Source: Bacillus sp. BP-3 (GTDB lineage: Bacteria > Bacillota > Bacilli > Bacillales > Bacillaceae_G). Taken from it: a stretch of DNA of 64,000 nucleotides. The stretch is from positions 248,001-312,000 of the forward strand of contig NZ_JAQOTJ010000002.1 of assembly GCF_028401955.1 (NCBI RefSeq), given 5' to 3'. Made by a program: the position numbers and the translations under genes. The notes below the pieces were generated by a model that saw only the letters and a list, made by a program, of their open reading frames with translations, was not told the origin of the DNA and ran no database searches. Below, one piece after another: positions 51,105-60,504 of the stretch; position 1 is the stretch's first letter; each line of letters begins with the position of its first letter.

Positions 51105-51498
51105 GCGTCTCACACCTTTTATAAAAAGTTTTGTGTATATTCATCTTAATTCCTGTACGATCACGTTGTCTACTATTTGTCATTGGTAACGAGAAAAGTC
51201 AAGTTTTATTCTGAAAGTTCGAATAATGTTCCTTTCCTTTTGTACAATTTGTGAAAGGGGTTACAAAGCGGGGGGTATCATGTTTATAATGAGAATGTAA
51301 TCTTCTCGTATAAGTTGTTTGACTCTCCTTTGATGCTGGTCTTTATGGCCAGTTTTTTTTGTTTCTACATATACTGATGTATCTCCTGCTAAAATGTGTA
51401 ATTTCATTATATGAGCATGGTTTCCTAAACATAACAGAAAAGGTTTTGTAAAATGGGACATACTAAAGATGTAATAATGGAATGGAAGGAGAATGAAT

Positions 51499-51678
51499 AT
51501 GGGACAAAGTCATCGATTCCGAGCTGGTCAAAAAGCACCCAATGATGGTATCTATGTTGAAATTGGTGAAACAGGGAGTATGGTTAAGGATCCAAAAATG
51601 GTAAAGCTCTCTGCTGGAGATAAATTTCCGGAAGTTACAAACCAAAATAGACAATGGACATATAAACGAAGACCATAA
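51499..51678 (+). CDS. yjzC: YjzC family small protein
   Basis: ATG 51499 fits AAGGAG with 7-bp spacing; 59 residues (MGQSHRFRAGQKAPNDGIYV, GETGSMVKDPKMVKLSAGDK, FPEVTNQNRQWTYKRRP). The sequence closely follows the YjzC pattern. Function unknown. Confidence 0.88.
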   Translation: MGQSHRFRAGQKAPNDGIYVEIGETGSMVKDPKMVKLSAGDKFPEVTNQNRQWTYKRRP

Positions 51679-51713
51679 GAAATCCCGCAGTTATAAGCTG
51701 CGGGATTTCTTGT
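51678..51713 (+). terminator. Terminator after yjzC
   Basis: AGAAATCCCGCAG (51678-51690) pairs perfectly with CTGCGGGATTTCT (51698-51710). Confidence 0.85.
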
Positions 51714-51789
51714 GGTAAATAAGTAAAAAAAGATAACAACTCAGTCACTCTATGAAAAAAAGGCAGAAGAGCATTTTTTTAAATGGCCA

Positions 51790-51852
51790 GGGAGGGACTG
51801 GTTATGTATAGGAGCGGTCAAGGCCTTTTCCTGTCACACGCAAAGGCTGAAA
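51790..51852 (+). repeat. Second dispersed repeat family, copy 1
   Basis: TATAGGAGCGGTCAAGGCCT and CACACGCAAAGGCTGAAAAC match, with substitutions, 56985-57045. It lies in the 360-bp gene-free stretch before clpB (51714-52073), which otherwise holds only the clpB promoter region. Confidence 0.5.
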
Positions 51853-51996
51853 ACATCTATATGCTAAAAATGAAAATAACTTTTTATAGATAATAAGGGG
51901 TGTATTTTCACAGGAATCATCTCCCTTACCAAACTCCTGAATGAAATGTATGGCTGAGTAGTTACAAAAAATAAGATCGTCATAAAGTTCTCATCG

Positions 51997-52052
51997 TTGA
52001 ATAAAATAGGTAATTTGTCGTATAATCAAATCAAAGGTCAAAAAAAGTCAAA
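51997..52052 (+). promoter_or_regulatory. clpB promoter with CtsR operator
   Basis: TTGAAT (51997-52002), 18 bp, TATAAT (52021-52026). GGTCAAAAAAAGTCAAA at 52036-52052 matches the CtsR heptad repeat consensus RGTCAAANANRGTCAAA. It lies just after the -10, so CtsR would block initiation in unstressed cells. Confidence 0.88.
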
Positions 52053-52073
52053 CTATAAAGGAGTTGTGGCACG

Positions 52074-54680
52074 ATGGACTTAAATCGAATGACGACAAAA
52101 ACACAAGAAGCGATTATGGGTGCACAATCAATTGCTACTAAGCATCATCATCAAGATATTGATATTGTACATCTTTTAGCCGCGCTTCTTCAGCAGCAAG
52201 ATGGATTAGCAATACGTATTTTTCAAAAGATGAATATAAATATAGATCAGTTAATGCAGGCGGCAGAACGCTTACTAAAGCGAAAGCCATCGGTTACAGG
52301 AGGCGGCGCAGAAGTAGGCAAGATTTATATTACAAGCGCACTTCAGGGGCTGCTTGTAAGAGCTGAAGAAGAAGCGAAGCATTTGCAAGATGATTATATT
52401 TCAGTGGAACATATTCTTCTTGCATTATGTGATGAAAAGAGAACGAGTGATATACGTGAATTATTTGTGTCACTTCGTATTACGAAAGAAGCGTTATTGC
52501 AAGCATTAACAGAAGTTCGGGGGAATCAAAAAGTGACGAGTCAAAATCCAGAAGTAACATACGAAGCTTTAGAGAAATATGGTCGTGATTTAGTAGCGGA
52601 AGTAAGACAAGGGAAAATTGATCCAGTCATTGGACGTGATAGTGAAATCCGCCGTGTGATTCGCATTTTGTCGCGTAAAACAAAAAATAATCCTGTATTA
52701 ATTGGTGAACCTGGTGTTGGGAAAACAGCAATCGTTGAGGGATTAGCGCAACGTATCGTTCGTAAAGATGTACCGGAAGGGTTAAAAGATAAAACGATCT
52801 TTGCGCTTGATATGAGCGCGCTTGTTGCAGGTGCGAAATTCCGCGGTGAATTTGAAGAGCGCTTGCAAGCGGTCTTAAATGAAATTAAAAAGAGTGAAGG
52901 AAAGATTTTATTATTTATCGACGAGCTGCATACCATTGTAGGCGCTGGTAAAACAGAAGGAGCAATGGATGCCGGAAATATGTTAAAACCAATGTTAGCG
53001 CGTGGAGAGCTGCATTGCATCGGGGCGACAACGCTTGATGAATATCGCAAATATATTGAGAAAGATCCGGCATTAGAGCGTCGTTTCCAACAAGTATTAG
53101 CTGAAGAGCCGACAGTTGAAGATACGATTTCTATTTTGCGCGGTTTAAAAGAACGATTTGAAATTTACCATAGTGTGAATATTCATGATCGTGCTCTTGT
53201 CGCAGCTGCAACGTTATCGGATCGCTATATTTCTGATCGTTTCTTACCAGATAAAGCAATCGATTTAGTTGATGAAGCATGTGCAACGATTCGGACAGAA
53301 ATTGATTCGCTACCAACAGAGCTAGACGAAATCACGCGTCGTATTATGCAGTTAGAAATTGAAGAGGCTGCGCTCAGTAAAGAAACGGACCGTGCAAGTA
53401 GGGAGCGCCTGCAAACATTGCAGCGTGAGTTGTCGGATTTAAAAGAAAAAGCGAGTGGAATGCGGGCGCAGTGGCAAAAAGAGAAAGAAGAAATTCATAA
53501 GGTGCGCGATTTACGCGAAAGCTTAGAGCGTTTGCGAAGGGAGCTAGAAGAAGCGGAAGGAAATTACGATTTAAATAAAGCAGCAGAGCTTCGTCACGGC
53601 AAAATTCCAGCTGTAGAAAAAGAATTGAAAGAAGCGGAAGAAGCAAGTGCGAATAAACAGCAAGACAACCGTCTTCTTCGTGAAGAAGTAAGTGAAGAAG
53701 AAATTGCAAATATCGTATCGCGCTGGACTGGTATTCCGATTGCAAAGCTCGTAGAAGGAGAACGTGAGAAGTTACTTCGTTTAGAGCAAATATTATCAGG
53801 GCGTGTCATCGGACAAGAAGAGGCGGTTGGTCTTGTGGCGGATGCAGTGCTGCGCGCTCGTGCTGGAATTAAAGATCCAAATCGTCCGATTGGTTCGTTC
53901 ATTTTCTTAGGACCGACAGGTGTTGGGAAAACAGAACTTGCGAAAACATTGGCGCAGTCATTATTTGATAGCGAAGAACAAATCATTCGAATTGATATGT
54001 CTGAGTACATGGAAAAGCATGCCGTATCTCGATTAATCGGAGCGCCTCCTGGGTATGTCGGATATGAAGAAGGCGGCCAATTAACAGAAGCTGTGCGCCG
54101 TAAACCGTATTCTGTTATTTTATTAGATGAAATTGAAAAAGCACATCCGGAAGTGTTTAATATTTTATTGCAAATGTTGGATGATGGTCGTATTACAGAT
54201 TCGCAAGGACGTACAGTTGATTTTAAAAATACAGTGATTATTATGACATCCAATATCGGATCGCAATATTTATTAGAAGGGTTAGGAGAAGATGGCTCTA
54301 TTCAAGAAGAAGCAAGAAATCTTGTAATGGGACAACTTCGCCGTCACTTTCGCCCAGAGTTTTTAAATCGTGTGGATGAAATTATTCTCTTTAAACCACT
54401 TACAACAAATGAAATAAAAGGTATTGTTGATAAAATTGTGAAAGAGTTGCAAAATCGTTTAACAGACCGCCATATTACAGTAGAACTTACCGATGTTGCA
54501 AAAGAGTTTGTTGTAGAATCTGGATTTGATCCAATGTACGGTGCGCGTCCTCTAAAACGCTACGTACAGCGCCAAATTGAAACGAAGTTAGCGCGTGCGC
54601 TTATTGCGGGCACGATTACAGATCATAGTCATGTATTGATTGATGTTTCAAATAACGAGATAGTTGCCAAAGTTCAATAA
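52074..54680 (+). CDS. clpB: ClpB disaggregase (AAA+ chaperone)
   Basis: This 868-residue protein has a Clp-N domain (about 1-145), AAA1 with Walker [10 protein letters not shown], and a middle coiled-coil (about 410-525, [20 protein letters not shown]). AAA2 follows with GPTGVGKTE and ends in the C-terminal small domain. It rescues aggregated proteins with DnaK. ClpB-type middle domain and lack of an IGF/IGL ClpP loop exclude a protease partner. Confidence 0.97.
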   Translation: MDLNRMTTKTQEAIMGAQSIATKHHHQDIDIVHLLAALLQQQDGLAIRIFQKMNINIDQLMQAAERLLKRKPSVTGGGAEVGKIYITSALQGLLVRAEEEAKHLQDDYISVEHILLALCDEKRTSDIRELFVSLRITKEALLQALTEVRGNQKVTSQNPEVTYEALEKYGRDLVAEVRQGKIDPVIGRDSEIRRVIRILSRKTKNNPVLIGEPGVGKTAIVEGLAQRIVRKDVPEGLKDKTIFALDMSALVAGAKFRGEFEERLQAVLNEIKKSEGKILLFIDELHTIVGAGKTEGAMDAGNMLKPMLARGELHCIGATTLDEYRKYIEKDPALERRFQQVLAEEPTVEDTISILRGLKERFEIYHSVNIHDRALVAAATLSDRYISDRFLPDKAIDLVDEACATIRTEIDSLPTELDEITRRIMQLEIEEAALSKETDRASRERLQTLQRELSDLKEKASGMRAQWQKEKEEIHKVRDLRESLERLRRELEEAEGNYDLNKAAELRHGKIPAVEKELKEAEEASANKQQDNRLLREEVSEEEIANIVSRWTGIPIAKLVEGEREKLLRLEQILSGRVIGQEEAVGLVADAVLRARAGIKDPNRPIGSFIFLGPTGVGKTELAKTLAQSLFDSEEQIIRIDMSEYMEKHAVSRLIGAPPGYVGYEEGGQLTEAVRRKPYSVILLDEIEKAHPEVFNILLQMLDDGRITDSQGRTVDFKNTVIIMTSNIGSQYLLEGLGEDGSIQEEARNLVMGQLRRHFRPEFLNRVDEIILFKPLTTNEIKGIVDKIVKELQNRLTDRHITVELTDVAKEFVVESGFDPMYGARPLKRYVQRQIETKLARALIAGTITDHSHVLIDVSNNEIVAKVQ

Positions 54681-54712
54681 AAAAAGAGTCCGGGTATCCG
54701 GACTCTTTTTTA
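54681..54712. terminator. Terminator between clpB and yjzD
   Basis: AAAAAGAGTCCGG (54681-54693) and CCGGACTCTTTTT (54698-54710) form a perfect 13-bp stem, usable in both directions. Confidence 0.9.
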
Positions 54713-54898
54713 TTAATGCTGCTGTGCAGGTTCGTTTGGAATTAAAGCTCCAAGTACGATTACAAGTACAGTAATAACTACAGAAAAAATAGACGCTTGC
54801 CCAAAATCGTATGTAACGCCTGGCGTCATCGCGCTAATTACGTAGCTCATCATTTGCACAAGCAAGAACGACCAGAAAAAGGCCCAAAATACACGCAT
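54713..54898 (-). CDS. yjzD: YjzD/DUF2929 small membrane protein
   Basis: 61 residues with two membrane helices (MRVFWAFFWSFLLVQMMSYV; SVVITVLVIVLGALIPNEPA). Sequence and location next to yjaU agree with the DUF2929 family. Function unknown. Confidence 0.85.
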   Translation of the reverse strand: MRVFWAFFWSFLLVQMMSYVISAMTPGVTYDFGQASIFSVVITVLVIVLGALIPNEPAQQH

Positions 54899-55054
54899 CT
54901 TCTTACACCTCTATTCGTTCAGTTTGTTTTTATTGTATCATAACTCGAAAAAGAATATAGAAAAAATATTTGTCGTTTTTGCAAAGCAAATTGCTTTTTG
55001 TATCATACATTATAAAAGAGTAAATTAGATGTTGTCATATAAGGCGGGAGAAGT

Positions 55055-55786
55055 ATGAGTATTACAGAACGTTTTTTCTTTTTAGAACAAGAGCCATGTG
55101 TAATTCATTTGCCAGAAAAGCCAAATGGATTTGGGATACTGTTATTAGGCGACTACAATTACTTCATTGAGAATGGTACAAGTTTATGGCTGCAACATGC
55201 CGGGCGGTTACAATTTTTAAACGAATTGCGAAAGAAGGGTTATACAATTTTTTCTTCTAATTTATACGGCAGACATTGGGGGAATGAACAAGCAGTTCGT
55301 TTAGCGAAGCGGCTGTATCATGTCGTCATGAAAAAGGAGATTTTAAACGAAAAAATTCATATTGTAGCAGAAGGAATGGGGGCACTTGTTGCCCTGCAAA
55401 TGATGGCGCGGTATCCTGAGTGTGTGCGCTCTGTTCTTATGTTTAATCCGTGCCTTCATTTACCGGCACACGTTGAAATTGAAAAAGAGCACAAATTTTT
55501 TTATAAGCGGTTAATTCGTGAATTGATGCAAGCATATGATGCAACAGAATCGGAATTGCGACTGAAAATTGAAAAGAAAGCATTTCCGTATTTAGTATCC
55601 TCCATTCCGGTAAGAATATTTGTATCTGCTCAAGAAAAAAAGGAACGAAAACAGTTGCTTCGGGAATATGAAAAGAAGCGTTTGCAAGAAAATTGTCCGA
55701 CTTCATTATCCTTTCATTTACAAGATGTAAAATATAAAATGGCGCAAAATGCATGTCAGTTTTTTAAGTGGTATGAAGATTTATAA
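55055..55786 (+). CDS. yjaU: YjaU-like alpha/beta-hydrolase-fold protein lacking the nucleophile
   Basis: This 243-residue protein has the alpha/beta hydrolase layout, but the nucleophile elbow reads VAEGMGA (104-110) where active members have GxSxG. Catalysis by the usual Ser triad is therefore unlikely. Neighbour order (yjzD, yjaU, yjaV, comZ, fabH) follows B. subtilis. Confidence 0.78.
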   Translation: MSITERFFFLEQEPCVIHLPEKPNGFGILLLGDYNYFIENGTSLWLQHAGRLQFLNELRKKGYTIFSSNLYGRHWGNEQAVRLAKRLYHVVMKKEILNEKIHIVAEGMGALVALQMMARYPECVRSVLMFNPCLHLPAHVEIEKEHKFFYKRLIRELMQAYDATESELRLKIEKKAFPYLVSSIPVRIFVSAQEKKERKQLLREYEKKRLQENCPTSLSFHLQDVKYKMAQNACQFFKWYEDL

Positions 55787-55814
55787 AGCTCCTATACATA
55801 AGGAGCTTTTTATC
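55785..55814 (+). terminator. Hairpin between yjaU and yjaV
   Basis: AAAGCTCCT (55785-55793) pairs with AGGAGCTTT (55801-55809), followed by TTATC. Confidence 0.7.
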
Positions 55815-55834
55815 TATGAGAGGAGGGAAAGAAA

Positions 55835-56695
55835 ATGAAACGAGTCATTGTTGTTGGGGCGTTAACATTTATAGGTTATCATCTTGTGCAGAAGTTTCTT
55901 GAAGAAGAGATTGAAGTGTATGCGTTTGATTTTGATGATATGAACAGTGTTTCCAAGATAAATGAAGAAAAATTATGTTTAATTGGTCGAAACGCATTGT
56001 TTAAGTATTTTTCGCTAGGGGACCATGATGGATGGGAAATTTTGGAGAAAACAAATATTGATGCTGCATACTTTTGCTTATGTGAGCCGAATCAGCAAAA
56101 GAATTTTAGAAATGAGCGTAGCATATTGCAATATGTAAAGCGTTTTGAGAGTTTTTGCAAACGAAAAGAAATAAGGTTCGTTATTTCATCTTCTGTAGAA
56201 GTAAGTCGTGCTTGTAGTAGCAATGAAAATCGTATGCTTTTTTCAAAAATTGAACGAGAAGTACAAAAAGGTGATGCGGATTACTGCATACTACGTGTTC
56301 CGGCAGTATATGGACCGTGGCAACCGACATTTATGGCATATCACAACATCATTTTAGCTCGATTAAAACAACAAACGATTTCTCTTAGGGTAGAAGAATG
56401 TACATGTGATCTTTTATATGTGGAAGATGTTGCGAACTATTTATATACGATTGGTCAAAGAAAAATGGAAATGAAAATATATTCTCTTTGCAGTGAAGAG
56501 GAAAAACGGTGGCAAAAAGGGATAGAGCTATTACAGAAAACAGAGGCTTTTCAAATACAGGAGAAAGAGTGCTTAACAGGCGAGGAAGAAAAGATCGTTA
56601 TTCCAAGTAAATTTTCTTTAGAACAGGGGATGCAGCGTCAAATTTCTCATATAAAAAAATATAGGGAGTTATACGAGACGAGTAACACGTGGTAA
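55835..56695 (+). CDS. yjaV: YjaV-like NAD-dependent epimerase/SDR-type protein
   Basis: The 286-residue protein starts after GAGAGGAGGG. Rossmann-type N-terminus VIVVGALTFIGYHLVQKF (a degenerate GxxGxxG), and SSSVEVS and RVPAVYGPW segments typical of extended SDRs. The catalytic YxxxK is not clear. Function unknown; possibly inactive as an epimerase. Confidence 0.78.
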   Translation: MKRVIVVGALTFIGYHLVQKFLEEEIEVYAFDFDDMNSVSKINEEKLCLIGRNALFKYFSLGDHDGWEILEKTNIDAAYFCLCEPNQQKNFRNERSILQYVKRFESFCKRKEIRFVISSSVEVSRACSSNENRMLFSKIEREVQKGDADYCILRVPAVYGPWQPTFMAYHNIILARLKQQTISLRVEECTCDLLYVEDVANYLYTIGQRKMEMKIYSLCSEEEKRWQKGIELLQKTEAFQIQEKECLTGEEEKIVIPSKFSLEQGMQRQISHIKKYRELYETSNTW

Positions 56696-56735
56696 ACTAG
56701 AAAAGAGAGTTTTGATGTGGAAAGGATGAGAGAAA

Positions 56736-56915
56736 ATGAACGAAAAAAATATGCAGTTTTTACAAATCGCAATGAAACATTTGCCGGAAGCGAAGGCCAT
56801 TTTAGATGATCACGGCGTGGCGTTGGATATGGCAAAAGCGCAGCCTGTATTAGAATTATTAATGAAGGTTATGGGCGAAGCGTATGAACTTGGGAAAGCG
56901 GATGCAAAAGAGTAA
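56736..56915 (+). CDS. comZ: ComZ, competence operon repressor
   Basis: ATG 56736 follows AAAGGATGAGAGAAA; 59 residues (MNEKNMQFLQIAMKHLPEAK, AILDDHGVALDMAKAQPVLE, LLMKVMGEAYELGKADAKE). The sequence matches ComZ, a small helical protein that represses comG in B. subtilis. The med gene that precedes comZ in B. subtilis is absent here. Confidence 0.88.
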   Translation: MNEKNMQFLQIAMKHLPEAKAILDDHGVALDMAKAQPVLELLMKVMGEAYELGKADAKE

Positions 56916-56984
56916 AATAGCTTCTATATAAATACGAATTGAAAAAACCGACATAAAAACCGCTTTCTTTTTAGTGTGGGCGAG

Positions 56985-57045
56985 AGTATCTGGCCGTGCA
57001 TAGAGGTGGTCAGGGCCTATTTCTGCCACGTGCAAGATTAAAACA
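56985..57045 (+). repeat. Second dispersed repeat family, copy 2
   Basis: CATAGAGGTGGTCAGGGCCT and CCACGTGCAAGATTAAAACA parallel 51790-51852. Both copies lie in intergenic DNA on the same strand. Confidence 0.5.
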
Positions 57046-57098
57046 AAAGGAGAAAGCAAGTGCAGGTCATGTTGTATTTTGTGTAGTAGTGACTATAT

Positions 57099-57138
57099 AA
57101 AAGAGACCTTTCCGTCTTGGCGGAAAGGTCTCTTTTTT
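57099..57138. terminator. Strong terminator downstream of comZ
   Basis: AAAAGAGACCTTTCCG and CGGAAAGGTCTCTTTTTTT flank TCTTGG. The A- and T-runs allow both directions. Confidence 0.9.
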
Positions 57139-57230
57139 TATCCCGCTATTTGTGGGCAGTAAGACCCCCCACCTCAAAATACAGAGAGAAGCTAAGAAGA
57201 TAGGTAGGGCTGATTAAAGTTTCACCTTAT
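57139..57230 (+). repeat. Dispersed intergenic repeat, short copy C
   Basis: TATCCCGCTATTTGTGGGCA, CACCTCAAAATACAGAG and AAAGTTTCACCTTAT match both ends of copy A (42410-42547); the middle is deleted. It overlaps the last codons of the RND gene. Confidence 0.65.
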
Positions 57231-60200
57231 TTTTTCGTTTGAATTTACTTACTACTTCATACACAATCGGTACGATTAATAATGTTAATAGTGTAGAGCT
57301 TGTTAACCCTCCGATTACTGTGACGCCAAGACTTTTTGAGATAAGACCGCTTCCTTCAAATCCTAATGCAAGTGGAAGTAAGGCGCCAATCGTTGCGATA
57401 GCTGTCATTAAAATTGGGCGTAATCTTGTTGCACCAGCTTCTAATAATGCTTCGCGCGTTGTGAAACCTTCACGTTCTTTATGAATAACGCGGTCAATTA
57501 ATACGATAGCGTTTGTAACAACGATACCGATTAACATAAGGGCGCCAATCATAGAAGAGATGCTTAATGTTTCACCGGAAATTAATAAGGCAACAACGCC
57601 GCCGATAATCGTAAATGGAAGCGAGAATAAAATCGCAAATGGAGCCAGTGCTCCGCCGAATGTTACAACAAGAACGAAGTATACAATCGCAATGGCAGCT
57701 AACATCGCTAAGCCAAGTTGTGTAAAGGATTCTTGAATGTCTTTCGATACACCGCCCATTGACACATCAATGCCAGATGGTAAGTCTAGCTTATCTACTT
57801 CTTTTTGAATGTTACGAGTAGCTTTTGCGACATCGTCTGTCGTTGGTTTTGCGGTTACTGCTGCATATACGCGGCCATCGCGTCTTGTTACGGTATTAGA
57901 CGTTTCTCCTTCTTTTACCGTCATAATGTCTTTTACAGCCACTTCTGTACCTAGCGGCGTTTGTATTTTTCGATTTGTTAAGTCATCGACATTTTCATAG
58001 TTTTGCTTGTTCACTTCAACATACACATTCATCTCTTTGCCGTCTTTTTTAACTGTTGTTAAGATAGGGCGGTCGTGAGATTCGGAAAGTCCCATGCCAA
58101 CCTGTGCAGCAGTTAATCCGAGTTTACTTAACTTCTCTTGATCTGCCACTAATGTGTATTCATCGTATGTTTTAGAAAGGCTTGAATCGACATCTTTTAA
58201 CGTTTTTTCTTTTTTCATGATATTTTGAACGTTTTTTACAACGGGTTTAATCTCTTCTAAATTATCGCCGTATACGTATAACTTAATTTCATTGTTGCCT
58301 CCGCCAGATGAGAAGTCTTGGTTTTTCCATTCTCCTTTGTCTGTCATCTTTTGCAGATCTTTCACAACTTTTTCTTTTTCCTTCTCAAAGTTCTTTGTAT
58401 CATTTTTGTATTGAACAAAGAATAATGCTTGGTTCGACTTACCTGGGCTCATCGGATTTTCTCCGCCAAGCGAGAATTGAATTGTTTTCACATCTTTATT
58501 TTTCTTAAAATAATCTTCTGCTTTTGTCGCAATATTTTCGACATCTTGCAATGTTTGTCCTGGTTCCGGATTGTAAGAAGTGATTACTGTTTTCTCTTCT
58601 TCAGATGGTAAGAAACTTACACCTACAATCGGAAGAAGTGCAATGCTTCCGATTAATAATAAAACCGCAATGCTAGATGTAATAATTTTATGGTTTAATA
58701 CCCATTCTAGAAGGTGTTTATATCTATTAGCAAGTTTACTTGGTTTCTCTTCATGATTATGTTGTTTTTCTTTCGCACTTTCCTTTTTGAATAAAGAATG
58801 TGCCATCATTGGAACAATTGTAACAGCTACAAGAAGAGATGCTAATAAGGCGAAAACAATTGTTAAAGCAAACGGTAAGAATAGTTCTCCGATCATTCCC
58901 TTCACAAGACCAAGTGGTAAAAAGACAGCGATGGTTACGATTGTCGATGACATAATCGGCACGAACATTTCTTTCGTTGCTTCACGAATTAAGTCTTTTC
59001 CTTTTAATTTTTCACCTGGTAAAGCCATGCGCCGGTAAATATTTTCGATAACAACGATGGAATCGTCGACAACGCGGCCAATAGCGACAGTCATTGCTCC
59101 AAGCGTCATGATATTTAATGTAATATCCATTTCTTTTAATACTAAAATTGCAATTAATAAAGAAAGTGGAATTGAAATAACAGAAATAAGTGTTGTTCGA
59201 ATGTTACGCAAGAACAACATGATGATAATCACAGCGAAAATAGCACCGAAAATAGCTTTATTTAACATTGTGCTAACGGATTTTTCGATTGGTTCACCTT
59301 GGTCGAATGTTGAAGTGATTTCGATGTTATTAAATTTCTTTTCAAAATCATTTGCTTTGTCTTTTACAGCATTGACAACGTCAACCGTATTTGCATCAGC
59401 TGCTTTTACAATTTGTAGGCTGATTGCTTCTTTTCCATTTGTACGCGAAATCGATTCTGCTTTTCCGGCTTGTTTAATATCAGCAATATCTTGCAATGAT
59501 ACTGCCGGGATACCCAGTATTTGTCCCGCTGCAACTGGATTCATACTAGGTTGCTGTGCCTGAGCCGGTCCATGTGAACTTCCTTGGCTTGTAGAAGGGA
59601 TCAGCGGAATCTTCATTTCTTTTAAAGCATTTAACGTTGTAATGTTGCCATCTACGACAACGGATTTTTCTTTATCTTTAAATGTATACAGTCCTAGCGG
59701 CATCGAAACGTTAGAACCTTTAATCATGTTCTTGACTGTATCATCGCTTAGGTCTAATTCTTTCATTTTCTCTTTGTTGAAGACGAGCTGTACTTCTTCT
59801 ACTTGTTGACCGGAAATTTGCACATCGGCAACACCGTCTATACCTTGTAAGTTTGGTATGATATCTTTTTCTACTCGCTGCGTTAGCTGTGCAAGAGATT
59901 CATTTTTATTTGTAACGCTTAATGAAATAACAGGAAAAGCATTGATGCTCAGGCGAGAAATCTTTGGCTCTTTTACGCCTTCCGGTAAAGGTAAGTTAGC
60001 GAGTGCCTCTTTTACTTCTGTCTCTGCCTTTTCCATATTTTTATCAAAGTTATATTCTACTTGAATAGAAGACGCATTTTGATAAGAAGAGGAGCTGACA
60101 ACGTTTACTCCACTTAAATTTTGCAGTCGTTGTTCGATTGGTTTTGAAATTTTTTCTGTTACCTCAGCTGGAGTAGCACCAGGATACACAGTCGTCACTG

Positions 60201-60339
60201 TCACAAGTGGCGTTGTGATGTCCGGGATTGTTTCCAACTTCATGCGAAGGCCAGAATAGATTCCTGCAATCGTTATAATAATCGTTAATAGCCAGACTGC
60301 GAACTTATTGTTTAACGAAAAGTTAATAATTTTATTCAT
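57214..60339 (-). CDS. RND-family efflux transporter (SwrC/AcrB-like)
   Basis: ATG 60339 has AAAGGAGCG 5 bp upstream; 1041 residues. RND layout: helix 1 (FAVWLLTIIITIAGIYSGLR), porter loop with IPDITTPLVTVTTVYPGATP, helices 2-6, a second loop, helices 8-12. It contains the proton-relay type segment MTLGAMTVAIGRVVDDSIVV. Related to SwrC/YerP of B. subtilis, which exports surfactin-like lipopeptides and drugs. A TetR regulator is divergent. Confidence 0.92.
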   Translation of the reverse strand: MNKIINFSLNNKFAVWLLTIIITIAGIYSGLRMKLETIPDITTPLVTVTTVYPGATPAEVTEKISKPIEQRLQNLSGVNVVSSSSYQNASSIQVEYNFDKNMEKAETEVKEALANLPLPEGVKEPKISRLSINAFPVISLSVTNKNESLAQLTQRVEKDIIPNLQGIDGVADVQISGQQVEEVQLVFNKEKMKELDLSDDTVKNMIKGSNVSMPLGLYTFKDKEKSVVVDGNITTLNALKEMKIPLIPSTSQGSSHGPAQAQQPSMNPVAAGQILGIPAVSLQDIADIKQAGKAESISRTNGKEAISLQIVKAADANTVDVVNAVKDKANDFEKKFNNIEITSTFDQGEPIEKSVSTMLNKAIFGAIFAVIIIMLFLRNIRTTLISVISIPLSLLIAILVLKEMDITLNIMTLGAMTVAIGRVVDDSIVVIENIYRRMALPGEKLKGKDLIREATKEMFVPIMSSTIVTIAVFLPLGLVKGMIGELFLPFALTIVFALLASLLVAVTIVPMMAHSLFKKESAKEKQHNHEEKPSKLANRYKHLLEWVLNHKIITSSIAVLLLIGSIALLPIVGVSFLPSEEEKTVITSYNPEPGQTLQDVENIATKAEDYFKKNKDVKTIQFSLGGENPMSPGKSNQALFFVQYKNDTKNFEKEKEKVVKDLQKMTDKGEWKNQDFSSGGGNNEIKLYVYGDNLEEIKPVVKNVQNIMKKEKTLKDVDSSLSKTYDEYTLVADQEKLSKLGLTAAQVGMGLSESHDRPILTTVKKDGKEMNVYVEVNKQNYENVDDLTNRKIQTPLGTEVAVKDIMTVKEGETSNTVTRRDGRVYAAVTAKPTTDDVAKATRNIQKEVDKLDLPSGIDVSMGGVSKDIQESFTQLGLAMLAAIAIVYFVLVVTFGGALAPFAILFSLPFTIIGGVVALLISGETLSISSMIGALMLIGIVVTNAIVLIDRVIHKEREGFTTREALLEAGATRLRPILMTAIATIGALLPLALGFEGSGLISKSLGVTVIGGLTSSTLLTLLIVPIVYEVVSKFKRKNKVKL

Positions 60340-60363
60340 TTCTACGCTCCTTTGTATTGAAAT

Positions 60364-60467
60364 TGACTCATCGGTCATAACAAACAAAGTATAAATGACT
60401 GACCGGTCAACAGTCAACGAAAAGGTAAAATACTGTGAACTACTTGCAATTTTTGACTGATGAGTCA
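60364..60467. promoter_or_regulatory. Three TetR-type operator sites between RND and TetR genes
   Basis: Sites: TGACTCATCGGTCA (60364-60377); TGACTG...CAGTCA around the perfect palindrome TGACCGGTCA (60396-60416); and the palindrome TGACTGATGAGTCA (60454-60467). All share TGACT/AGTCA or GGTCA halves. They cover the divergent promoter area and likely bind the TetR protein. Confidence 0.78.
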
Positions 60468-60504
60468 TAATGCGGATAAGAGTGTTTTTTTAGGAGAGGA
60501 AAAA

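Noticed and set aside
58787-59563. Plus-strand ORFs inside the RND pump gene
   Set aside because: Antisense shadows of a well-supported gene with no ribosome sites or family patterns.
60340-60468. 43-residue N-terminal extension of the RND pump
   Set aside because: It runs through the TetR operators and promoters; ATG 60339 has a good ribosome site and matches the usual RND N-terminus.
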